Shown here piece by piece: positions 1 to 7,900 of a stretch of 8,437 bases of DNA. Position numbers and translations under genes: made by a program. The DNA lies in the NCBI GenBank assembly GCA_013153955.1, contig JAADDM010000114.1:1-8437 (forward strand). The letters are read 5' to 3'. The notes under the pieces are model-generated. The model was not told the origin of the DNA. It saw nothing but the letters and a program-made list of their open reading frames with translations, and ran no database searches. Position 1 is the first letter of the stretch, and each line of letters begins with the position of its first letter. Source of the DNA: Gammaproteobacteria bacterium. GTDB lineage: Bacteria > Pseudomonadota > Gammaproteobacteria > Thiomicrospirales > Thiomicrospiraceae.

Positions 1-846
1 AAAATTGTCTCTCAGGCAGAGCTCGTTGTCATTGAGCGGTTGGGAAAATTTCATAAAACACTGGGTGCGGGTATTAATTTTATTGTGCCTTTTATTGATC
101 AAAAACGTTCGAGTTTCAGTACCCAAGAGCAGATTATTGATGTGCCTAGACAGTCGGTTATTACTAAAGACAACGTCAGCATTCAGATTGATGCCGTCGT
201 GTTTATTAGAATTAACGATGCCCGCCAAGCGACCTATGAAATACAAGATTTAAAAGGCGCAATTGCCCAGCTTGCACAAACGACGTTACGCGCACAAATC
301 GGCCGTATGGAGCTGGATGAAACCCTGAGCTCGCGCGCCGATTTAAATGCGGTACTGTTGTCCGCCCTAGATTTAGCCAGTAGTACTTGGGGGGCGAAAG
401 TCACTCGTGTAGAAGTGGCAGATATCTCTGTGCCGCCAGCTGTACAAGGGGCGATGGAACTGCAAATGGAAGCAGAACGTCGCCGCCGAGCCACTGAAAC
501 AGAGGCAGAAGGCGATAAAAATGCATTGATTTTGCAAGCGGAAGGAGAGCGTCAGCAAGCCTTTAAACAGGCTGAAGCGGTTGAGCGAATGGCTGATGCG
601 CAAAAATATGAGAAAGAGATGTTGGCCATGGGGGAGCAAAAAGCGATGGCACTGATTAACCAAGCGATGTTAGAAAATAAAGATGCTGCGAGCTTCTTGC
701 TTGCAAAAGACCGTATTGCAGCCTTTGCAGGGCTGGCGCGCAGCGATTCTGCCAACAAAGTGATTGTGCCGATAGAGACCTCAGAGATGGTCGGTTCCTT
801 GGCTGTTTTTACAACATTGCTTAATCAGAACAACTCAAATAGCTAG
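1..846 (+). CDS. qmcA: SPFH/Band 7 (stomatin-like) protein, QmcA family, 5' partial
   Basis: This is a prohibitin/stomatin-type membrane scaffold protein. Family members sit in the inner membrane, oligomerise and organise membrane microdomains. The reading frame is open from base 1, giving 281 visible residues, and the first residues KIVSQAELVVIERLGKF already match the start of the SPFH domain. The true start and the N-terminal membrane segment (roughly 20-30 residues) therefore lie before the window, and the in-frame TTG at 40 is not the start. The domain shows the family signatures VITKDNVSIQIDAVVF, QLAQTTLRAQIGRMELDE and WGAKVTRVEVADISVPPAVQ. An Ala/Glu/Arg-rich coiled coil follows (about residues 150-225), then a C-terminal stretch (KVIVPIETSEMVGSLA) like the end of E. 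coli QmcA. The nfeD gene follows after 8 bases, the usual partner arrangement. QmcA is chosen over HflK/HflC because of this C-terminus and the NfeD neighbour. Confidence 0.93.
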   Translation, partial: KIVSQAELVVIERLGKFHKTLGAGINFIVPFIDQKRSSFSTQEQIIDVPRQSVITKDNVSIQIDAVVFIRINDARQATYEIQDLKGAIAQLAQTTLRAQIGRMELDETLSSRADLNAVLLSALDLASSTWGAKVTRVEVADISVPPAVQGAMELQMEAERRRRATETEAEGDKNALILQAEGERQQAFKQAEAVERMADAQKYEKEMLAMGEQKAMALINQAMLENKDAASFLLAKDRIAAFAGLARSDSANKVIVPIETSEMVGSLAVFTTLLNQNNSNS

Positions 847-854
847 AGGCGCTT

Positions 855-1295
855 ATGGAAAATATACTGCCGTTTATTCCCGCTTGGATCATGCTCACTT
901 TGGGCGTCGTTTTATTGGGCATAGAGCTATTAATTGGGACATTTATCATTCTGTTTTTTGGTCTGTCCTTTATTATTATTGGGGGATCAGGCTTTTTTAT
1001 TGAGTGGCAATCAGGTGAGTTTCAAATACTTGCCGTAATGGTATTGGGTGCAATTTTAACTTACTCACTTCGCCCACTGTTTATGAATGGATCACCTAAA
1101 GAGGATCTGTCTCTAGAGACAATGGAGGTGGGTGAATTAGGTCGTATTGTCGATGATGGGGGCCAATTACGCCTTGCTTATAAAGGCACAACTTGGGCTT
1201 ACCAGAATACGGGGGATGCTGATATTGCCGTGGGCGATGAGGTGATGGTTGAAGCCCTTAAAAATAATACTGCTTTGATTCAAAAGCTTCCGTAA
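855..1295 (+). CDS. NfeD-like short-form membrane protein, partner of the SPFH protein
   Basis: This 146-residue protein is a short NfeD (the YbbK-type partner of QmcA), without the ClpP-like protease domain found in long NfeD proteins. Hydrophobic segments cover about residues 8-48 (two closely spaced helices, Gly-rich between) and 55-73. A soluble C-terminal part (about 88-146) has the small beta-barrel OB-fold pattern of the family: VGELGRIVDDGG, then YKGTTWAYQNTGDADIAVGDEVMV split by short turns, ending in LIQKLP. NfeD proteins are thought to assist or stabilise SPFH partners in the membrane; this role is inferred from the family. AGAGG-like Shine-Dalgarno sequence AGAGG (845-849) lies 5 bases before the ATG and overlaps the upstream stop codon, so the two genes are almost certainly co-transcribed and perhaps translationally coupled. 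Confidence 0.9.
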   Translation: MENILPFIPAWIMLTLGVVLLGIELLIGTFIILFFGLSFIIIGGSGFFIEWQSGEFQILAVMVLGAILTYSLRPLFMNGSPKEDLSLETMEVGELGRIVDDGGQLRLAYKGTTWAYQNTGDADIAVGDEVMVEALKNNTALIQKLP

Positions 1296-1303
1296 CCCGT
1301 TTA

Positions 1304-1334
1304 GGCCTCTTTCAACGAGGCCGTTAAGTTTTCC
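1304..1334 (+). terminator. Probable intrinsic terminator after nfeD
   Basis: A perfect 6-bp stem GGCCTC/GAGGCC (1304-1309 and 1317-1322) encloses the 7-base loop TTTCAAC. GTTAAGTTTTCC follows. It lies 9 bases after the nfeD stop codon, the expected place for an operon end. The T-run is short and interrupted, so efficiency may be modest. Confidence 0.6.
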
Positions 1335-1392
1335 TCTCATGTTTAAAACCTTATTCAGAGATGCTATTCGAGCGACCTTCCCTTAATTTGTA

Positions 1393-1401
1393 TGGGATAA
1401 T
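1393..1401 (+). promoter_or_regulatory. Possible extended -10 promoter for the cyclase gene
   Basis: In the gap between the nfeD terminator and the cyclase start, TGG followed by GATAAT (1393-1401) fits an extended -10 element. No good -35 hexamer is found at the usual spacing. The remaining leader (about 1408-1436) is short, and the only Shine-Dalgarno-like bases are a weak TTGGA before ATG 1437. The terminator just upstream means the cyclase needs a promoter somewhere here; the exact site is a tentative reading. Confidence 0.3.
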
Positions 1402-1436
1402 TATAGATCTCCCCCTTTAATGACCGTTGGAATTTA

Positions 1437-3032
1437 ATGCTCAAGCGTCTATCAAGTGCCATTCGCACTCCTTTCGTTATTTCCATTCTTGCCTTTGTCA
1501 GCGGGGTTATGGTGGTAAGTTCGGTCTCCTATTTTGGGGCGCTCACTGAGCATGACACCTATTTGAAATCGGTTAAAGAGGTGCAGACTCAGAAAGTGTT
1601 CGATGCACAGGTCGCTTTAGATCAGCTTGCTTTACTGAGCTTTCAGTCGATGATTTTTAATAATGATGTGATTGGCATTATGGCTAAAGCGGCACAAGGG
1701 AGCTCATCCGAGCAAGACCTTGCGCGTAAACAGCTTTATAGTCAGTTGTATGCCAAGTATCAGCTGCTTAAAAAACATCGTGTTCGCCAGTTACACTTTC
1801 ACTTACCAGATGCTGTTAGCTTTTTAAGGTTTCACCGTCCAGATAAATTTGGCGATAGTCTACTCTCTGTTAGAGAGAGTTTACGCTTAGTGAATGAACA
1901 AAAATATGCCCTAAAAGGGTTTGAGGAGGGCCGTGTGTATAATGGATTTAGACACGTTTACCCCCTTTTCTATTTTGGTCAGTTTGTTGGATCGGTTGAA
2001 ATATCTTATGGATTTGATGCCATTAGTCATTTGATTGGCCACTCAAAGCCTGCTAAAGAGCTCTTTTTTGTGAACAGGCAGTCGGCATTATCTTCTGTTT
2101 TTGAAGCAGAAAGAGCACAATATCATGTCTCAGATTTAGGCCATAATTGGTTGTTAGATGAAACGGGTATGGGCACTTTAGATAAAAAAAATAGTTTGAT
2201 CGATGAGACAATTAAGCGTATTAATGCCAACTTATCGGATACGTTTTTAGATAAATTATCGGCTCAAGGCACATGTACAGGCTGTACCTTATCAACGCAG
2301 CTTAAAACAAAATATTACACCGTCTCGTTTGTACCCATTTTTAATTTTAAAGACCGTCAGGTCGCTTTTATTGCCCTGTATGAGCAAGATACGGTACTGC
2401 CCCTTATTTATCAGAATGTGTTTAATCAATTTATTTTGATGGTGCTGTTCACGCTGTTACTGTCGATTGGTTTATATTTCTATTTGAAAAATCATTTGAT
2501 GAAAGTGGAAGAGATTGAGCATCTTGCCAGTCATGACTTGCTAACGGGCTTGTATAACCGTGTTGAGATAGAGAAACGCCTACCCATTTTGCTTGCTAAG
2601 CGTGCTAAAGCAGAGGGTTCTGTGAGTGTTATCTTTTTTGATGTAGATCATTTTAAGCACTTTAATGATGAGTATGGACATCTCATCGGCGATGAAGTGT
2701 TAAAAGATTTGGCGCATGTCGTGGAGGGTATGTTGGATGATAATAGCCTGTTTACGCGCTGGGGAGGCGAGGAGTTTTTAATTGTGCTGCCCAATACGAA
2801 TCAAACCGAAGCGACTCATCTTGCGATCGCGTTATGTCATGCTGTGAATCAGCACGCATTTACGCAGAAAAAACTTTCTGTTACTTGTAGCTTTGGGGTG
2901 CTTGAGCAGACGGATGAATATTCGCCTAATAGGGTGCTAGATGCTGTTGATATTTTACTGTATCAAGCGAAAGAGCAAGGCAGAAACCGTGTGGTTTCAA
3001 AAACGCTAAGTGTGCCCTGTAATGCGAATTAA
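1437..3032 (+). CDS. Membrane-bound diguanylate cyclase with periplasmic Cache-type sensor domain
   Basis: This 531-residue protein makes the second messenger c-di-GMP from two GTP. A first membrane helix (about 13-34) is followed by a periplasmic region (about 35-330) and a second helix (about 331-350). With almost no linker and no visible HAMP, the cytoplasmic GGDEF domain follows (about 362-522). The sensor part resembles the double Cache (dCache_3-like) family: LHFHLPDAVSFLRFHRPDKF (119-138), then GFEEGRVYNGFRHVYPLF and GSVEISYGF. Its second half has a CxxC pair (Cys280, Cys283). The catalytic domain looks intact: FFDVDHFKHFND with metal-binding Asp402 and substrate Asn410, Asp419 in GHLIGDE, and GGEEF at 443-447. 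The inhibitory I-site RxxD is replaced by DDNS (434-437), so product feedback at that site is probably absent. There is no EAL or HD-GYP domain, so synthesis is the likely activity. The ligand is unknown. The gene appears monocistronic and converges on bioC. Confidence 0.92.
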   Translation: MLKRLSSAIRTPFVISILAFVSGVMVVSSVSYFGALTEHDTYLKSVKEVQTQKVFDAQVALDQLALLSFQSMIFNNDVIGIMAKAAQGSSSEQDLARKQLYSQLYAKYQLLKKHRVRQLHFHLPDAVSFLRFHRPDKFGDSLLSVRESLRLVNEQKYALKGFEEGRVYNGFRHVYPLFYFGQFVGSVEISYGFDAISHLIGHSKPAKELFFVNRQSALSSVFEAERAQYHVSDLGHNWLLDETGMGTLDKKNSLIDETIKRINANLSDTFLDKLSAQGTCTGCTLSTQLKTKYYTVSFVPIFNFKDRQVAFIALYEQDTVLPLIYQNVFNQFILMVLFTLLLSIGLYFYLKNHLMKVEEIEHLASHDLLTGLYNRVEIEKRLPILLAKRAKAEGSVSVIFFDVDHFKHFNDEYGHLIGDEVLKDLAHVVEGMLDDNSLFTRWGGEEFLIVLPNTNQTEATHLAIALCHAVNQHAFTQKKLSVTCSFGVLEQTDEYSPNRVLDAVDILLYQAKEQGRNRVVSKTLSVPCNAN

Positions 3033-3061
3033 GGGTTCATCATCACATAGGCTCAGTTGTG

Positions 3062-4036
3062 TCAAACAGGTTCAGCCAGTGAATGTTGTTTGGTCTGCTT
3101 AGAAAACTGCTCTAACGAAATCTCAATATGACCTGACTTATTACGATTAGGCCCTTTTATAACCTCCTCGCCTGCCCACGCATGACCGTGCACGACTTCA
3201 AAGGTTGCCGGGATTTTTCCATCGACTCTAAACGCTTCATACGCATTGAGCATGGCGGTAAATTTGCCCTTACCCATCAGGCCTGATTTGCGGTCTTGGT
3301 TGGCATTGGTTGCGCCAATGGCTTTTAGGTCTTTGAGAACGCCGATAGGCTTGTCGTAGGTCAGTGTAAAGAGTTCCATATCCATCACGGGCTGACCAAA
3401 GCCTGCTCGCACCAGTGCATCACCGACATCGTGCATATCAATAAAGTGGTTGACATGCGCGTGCTCAGGGTCGGCTATTTGCCAAGCCTGTCTCAGTTCT
3501 TTTAAGGTATCTGGGCCAAATGAGGTAAACATAATCAGCCCTTCAGGACGCAGTACGCGTCTAAACTCGGCAAAGACCGTGTCTAAATCATCACACCACT
3601 GCAACATCAGGTTGCTGACAATTAAATCCACACTGTTATCGGCAAAAGGCAGTTGATTCACATCAGCATTAATTCGGGTAGCACCCGCTTTAGTAGCAAA
3701 ATTTTTGGTGAGTGTGCATTGCTGTAAAAAACGGTTCACAGGGGAAGGAAGTTTTATACATCGGGGGATTTGTAAGCGTGCTTTAGACTGGCGCAACATG
3801 CTCTCTGACAGGTCTAGCGCAAAACAGTGCGCCTGTGGATAGCGCTGTATAATTTTTTCGGTGAGGAGTCCTGTACCAGAGCCAGCATCTAAAATAACTT
3901 GCGTTTCGATGGTGGTTAAATCCAGTCGTTCGTCTACTCTTTCGGCCACCACTTTTTGCAAAATGGCCGCATCTTCATAGCTGGGTGCAGCATGGTCAAA
4001 ATGCGCTTTAATGTGAGATCGACTAAAGTTTTGCAT
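3062..4036 (-). CDS. bioC: Malonyl-ACP O-methyltransferase BioC
   Basis: BioC uses S-adenosylmethionine to methylate the free carboxyl of malonyl-ACP, disguising it so that fatty acid synthesis can extend it to pimeloyl-ACP methyl ester for biotin. The start has the BioC pattern FDHAAPSYEDAAILQKVVAE. The class I methyltransferase fold shows motif I VILDAGSGTG (47-56), acidic motif II LDLSESML (with Asp75), LPFADNSVDLIVSNLMLQWC (129-148) and the GLIMFTSFGPDTLKELR block typical of BioC. At 324 residues it is longer than E. coli BioC (about 250). About 25-30 extra residues lie between motif II and the ADVNQLPF strand (about 86-118), and there is a C-terminal extension. The ATG lies 14 bases inside the end of bioH and lacks a clear Shine-Dalgarno sequence, suggesting coupled translation. 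It is the last gene of the minus-strand array. Confidence 0.93.
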   Translation of the reverse strand: MQNFSRSHIKAHFDHAAPSYEDAAILQKVVAERVDERLDLTTIETQVILDAGSGTGLLTEKIIQRYPQAHCFALDLSESMLRQSKARLQIPRCIKLPSPVNRFLQQCTLTKNFATKAGATRINADVNQLPFADNSVDLIVSNLMLQWCDDLDTVFAEFRRVLRPEGLIMFTSFGPDTLKELRQAWQIADPEHAHVNHFIDMHDVGDALVRAGFGQPVMDMELFTLTYDKPIGVLKDLKAIGATNANQDRKSGLMGKGKFTAMLNAYEAFRVDGKIPATFEVVHGHAWAGEEVIKGPNRNKSGHIEISLEQFSKQTKQHSLAEPV

Positions 4037-4844
4037 GGGGCTGGGGGTCTACCTGATTTAAAAATTTCTGAATATGTTCCGCGGTGTCTTTCGGGTGCGA
4101 AAAGAAAGGAATGTGCGAACCACCGGTGAGAATATCAATTTGGGCATGGGGTTGTAGCTCTGCTAGGTTGAGCCTGATATCTTGTGGAATAAGAGGGTCT
4201 CTTTCACCAAGTAGCCATAGGGTTGGCATTGCAAGGTGTTTAATTTGGTCACGATTATCCATATCTTTAAGTAAGATTAAGCCTTGATTCAAGGGGACGA
4301 TAGAGGGGATTTTACGGCTCGACATATGTTTGGTTAAGGCTTTCATAAGGGCGCGACTGTCATCAGCCCCTTGTAGCTGTAATCGCCAAAATTTCTTAAG
4401 CACTCCTGAAATCTCTAGGCCAATGGCTTTAATAAAATCGTTAATGATTTTAGGGCTAACAGAGTGCGTCCAGCCATCATTTTGGGTGAATCTCGGTGTG
4501 CTGGCTAGGCAGATTAAACATGTTACCCGCTCTGGATGTTGCAATGCAATTTTTTGTGCCAGTAGTCCACCCAAAGACCAGCCTAATAGGTGGGTTTTGT
4601 CGGGCATGGCTGCGACTAATGCTTTAATCCAGTTGGCTTCTAACGTCGGGCTGTTGGGCTGCGCAGGGCTATCGCCAAATCCAGGTAGGTCAATGAGGGT
4701 GAGCGTGTACGATTTAGAAAAAGCTTCTGTCGCCCAGACTTCCCATACTCGGCTCTCCGCGCCCCAGCCATGAATGAGGGTGAGGTTTGGATTGGCTTGG
4801 TTGTGTGCGTCAAATGAGGGGATGATAATGCGGTTTAATTTCAT
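4023..4844 (-). CDS. bioH: Pimeloyl-ACP methyl ester carboxylesterase BioH
   Basis: BioH hydrolyses the methyl ester of pimeloyl-ACP, ending the disguised chain elongation begun by BioC and handing pimeloyl-ACP to BioF. This 273-residue alpha/beta hydrolase has the oxyanion-hole motif HGWG (25-28), IDLPGFGDS (51-59), nucleophile elbow GWSLGG with Ser90, acid Asp216 in GERDPLIP, and His244 in GGSHIPFFSHP. The spacing closely follows the E. coli triad Ser82/Asp207/His235. A variable cap domain lies at about 118-200. Length is near the usual 255-260 residues with a short tail. ATG 4844 fits the family start; a weak AGG lies 3 bases upstream. It follows the DUF748 gene after a 111-base gap and overlaps bioC by 14 bases, which strongly supports BioH over a generic hydrolase. 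Confidence 0.93.
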   Translation of the reverse strand: MKLNRIIIPSFDAHNQANPNLTLIHGWGAESRVWEVWATEAFSKSYTLTLIDLPGFGDSPAQPNSPTLEANWIKALVAAMPDKTHLLGWSLGGLLAQKIALQHPERVTCLICLASTPRFTQNDGWTHSVSPKIINDFIKAIGLEISGVLKKFWRLQLQGADDSRALMKALTKHMSSRKIPSIVPLNQGLILLKDMDNRDQIKHLAMPTLWLLGERDPLIPQDIRLNLAELQPHAQIDILTGGSHIPFFSHPKDTAEHIQKFLNQVDPQPHAKL

Positions 4845-4885
4845 GCGCCTATTCTAGCGTTTTCCCACGGGCTTTGCACGAGAAG

Positions 4886-4913
4886 GCGGCGTGTTAACCA
4901 TGTCACAAGCCGC
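4886..4913. other. Inverted repeat in the gap before bioH
   Basis: On the plus strand GCGGCGTG (4886-4893) and CACAAGCCGC (4904-4913) can pair as a 5+3 bp stem with a two-base bulge around a 10-base loop. It sits in the 111-base gap between the DUF748 gene and bioH. In the minus-strand transcript it is followed by CTTCTCG, not a true U-tract. It could act as a weak terminator, an mRNA processing or stability hairpin, or nothing. The rest of the gap holds no convincing promoter; TAGAAT close to the bioH ATG is too near to be a normal -10. Confidence 0.35.
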
Positions 4914-4955
4914 TTTAATTCAAGTAGATAAGCGGGTAAATCCGAGTGGGTTAAC

Positions 4956-7900
4956 TTAAAGCCCCGTTTCAACGCTAGGCAGTTTATGTTCTTGAGAGAG
5001 GCTAGGCTGGCACAAAATAATCTGTTCTGAGGCCGTTCCAAGTGTTATTAAGCTTCGTTTAATATGAGCCTGTCTCTGACGTGCTAAGGTCAACACTTGT
5101 TGTTCGGTAATGGTTATCTTAGGCTGTGTAGACCTCTCCTTTGGGACATTATCTGCCGTAGAAGGGCGTTGTTGGGCAATCAGTTTTTGTGCCTGTTTGG
5201 CCTGTGCTATTTTTAGAAGGGCTGGCTTATCCAGAGGGCTTGCCCCTCCACAGAGTTTCAGTTTAAGTGCTTTGCGCTCATTTAAAAGGTGATGAATCTT
5301 GCTTAGGTAGGTGCTCATCTCTTTGCTAAGAGTTATTTGGCCAGCAGGGAAGGTGACGGCCTGAAGTTGTACTGCTGACAGTTGATCTAGCGCATATTCG
5401 CCAGCGAGTAAAATGGCCCCAAACGGTTGGAGGGCGAGCAGAAGATAGGTTTTTGTTGCGGTGACCAAGGCGCTGTTTAACGCTTTGTTAATCACGCTCT
5501 GTAGTTCAAAATTAGGGCTACTAATATCGCCTGTAATGGGCAAATCTAAGGCAATGTTATCCTCTTTGTCTTGTAGCATGGCAAGCCCTGTTTGAAAGGG
5601 CATGTCAAAATCCTTTCCAAACTCACTGGTTTTAACCTTGTCGGTCTCAATGATTTCAAACTTGTGCAGCTGAAGGGTGTTCTGTGCCTTTATCTGGTTG
5701 TCTACAATGGTGGTGTCTAGTTCAAGCGTCAACTGGCCACTGTTAATTTTATAGCCGATAAATTTCTCAGAGAAGTGGCTCAAATCAAGCAGGGATAAAC
5801 CGTGTAGTTGAGCTTTTGCCGTGAGATTTATTTTGGGATTAAGCGGTTGTGCGTGACCTGAGCTAGAGAGGTGACTGAATTCGTCGATCGTTAATTTTAG
5901 CTCAAAAGGGGTGTTGGTATGAGGCGCTTGGCTGTTGATTGCCCCAATGTTCAGTTGGGTGATTTGAATTGACTTATTTAAAGGCGGTTCAGCTTGATAG
6001 GTTTTTAGTTGAATATGGTTGTTACCTTGTAGCGTCAAGCTGGCCAGTGAATAATGAACAGGGGAGCTTTTAGTCTCTATTTTGGTTGTTTTAGGCTGGG
6101 TGCGCTGTTTAGTTTGAGAAGACGATAAAGGGGTTAGCAAGGGGGCTAATTCACGAATTTCTCCCTGCTGGCTTAAGGTGATATGACTCTCTAAGCCTTT
6201 TAAAACAAGATTCCCTAATGCTAGGGTGTTTAAATCGGTCAGGGTGATGGTATCCAGTGTTAATTGCTCGGTTTTAACTAGGCCTGCATCTTCACTTAAA
6301 GAGGAGTGTTGTTTTGAAAGATCTGGTTTTATCGGCTTAATTGCGTGTAATTGACGTATGTTTAGGCCTTTTAAGCGCAAGTGGCTTAACTGGTTCACTC
6401 CTACCTCATCCACGGTGAGTGTTTCAAATTGGCCTAGGATTAAATTGTTTTGAGTGTGTTTTGCTTGTAATTTTGTCATGCTTAGTGAACCGTTAGCAGT
6501 TAAGTTAAGCGGTGCTTCAGGTTGAGTCTTTGCGTTAAGTAATCCCTGCCAGTGAATGTTTTGGCTGTTAAGCACTAAAGGCGGCAGGCTGGCGGCCAAG
6601 TGATTAAAATCGAGTGTACCTTTCTGGTGAAGACTAAGGCCTGATTTATTCAGCGCTAACTGCAGATTTACCTCACTTTCAAGGTTGGCAGAGAGGCGGT
6701 TAACTGAGCTGTCGGTGTTTTCTGAGGGCGATTGTGCCGTTAATTCATGAGCTGTTAGTTTTCCCTTTGCTTTGAGTGAGGGCTGAGCGCCATTGACCAC
6801 ATCAAGCGATCCCTGCCATTGAATTTGCTTCGCTTCTAAGGTTTGGTCTGCATGATTTAGGCGTAGTTTACTGAGATGAATTTGTCCTGTTTGGGAGAGC
6901 TTGAGCGCCTTAGGGGAGAGGGTCGCATTCAGGGTGATATTGGCTGTCACACTCTGCTGTAGAGTGATGGCTTGGTCTGGTAGCTTAAGCGCCATATTAC
7001 GAAGGTTAAGCGCGCCTTTTGCATGAACTTGTGGCGTTGAATGAGTAAATACATGAAAGTCGCCTTTCCAGCTAAGCGCGGGGAGGGTCACAGACAGATT
7101 TTTTTGCAGTAATTCAGCATTGTTAAGAGAGAGGCTGCCTTGTTGATAGTAGGCCAGTCCTTGGTCGGTCATTTTTGCGGTAAAGGTGATGTGGCTGCTC
7201 AGATGACCTTTAAGGGAGTGAGCCTGTTTGGGAGCGAATACGCTGGCAAGGGGGCTAAGCTCTGCTAGGTTAAACGGAGAAATATCCAATGTGCCCAGTA
7301 CCTTGGGTGATTCTGAAGCAATATGGACCTGTAAGTTACTGTCAATACGCGCTTGATTGAGCTGACTCTCTAAAATAAATCGGTAGAAGTCGCGCTCTTT
7401 ATAAAGCTGTAGCTGGTCAATGTTGAAGCGTGTCTCTGCCGAGGTTTTTTCGGCTGTCCTGAGGGTCAGGGCAATAGAGTTGAGCTGAATGTGATTGGCA
7501 TCAAGTTGATACGCAAAGGCTTCATTATCGGTTGTCTCGTCGAGTTTATTTTCTCCCTTCAGTGGCAGGGTCAGCCCTAGAAATTGGATCTGGCTGGCGT
7601 TGAGCAGTGTGATGGGCAGCTTAACTTGATCAAGTGTTAACTGGGTTAATTTAATCGTCTTATTCAGCAGCGCAAGCAGGCTAATCTCAACGCTTAGCTG
7701 GCCGACAGAGGTCACGGGCAATACACTCTGTTGGTAGATGTTCAGCCCTTGAAGGGTGATTTTCCCTGGATTAAATAGCAGGCTATATTCAAGCGACTCG
7801 ATGCTGGCTCGATAGGGCTTCTGCTCACTGAGTGCCTGCTCAATGCCCCTCTCTAAGCCTATTTTTAACAGGCTTGGCAGTAACAGACTAAAGCCCGTTA

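Noticed and set aside
40..42. TTG as the start codon of the SPFH gene
   Set aside because: The frame is open to base 1 and the residues before it match the conserved SPFH start, so the gene simply runs off the window edge.
234..758. Three minus-strand frames opposite the SPFH gene
   Set aside because: They are antisense shadows of a strongly supported gene, and the predicted products have no recognisable domains.
4330..4773. 147-codon plus-strand frame opposite bioH
   Set aside because: It is a shadow of a clearly supported gene, with Cys/Ser/Arg-rich composition and no family features.
4895..4926. Possible promoter for bioH-bioC (TTGAAT with a TGGTTA-like -10, minus strand)
   Set aside because: The -35-like hexamer is fair but the -10 matches the consensus at only about one position.
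4841..5041. A 66-codon minus-strand frame overlapping the 3' end of the DUF748 gene and ending in an ATGA overlap with bioH
   Set aside because: The ATGA junction is attractive, but more than 40% of the frame lies inside the DUF748 coding region in another frame, the product has no recognisable motif, and no good ribosome-binding site was seen.
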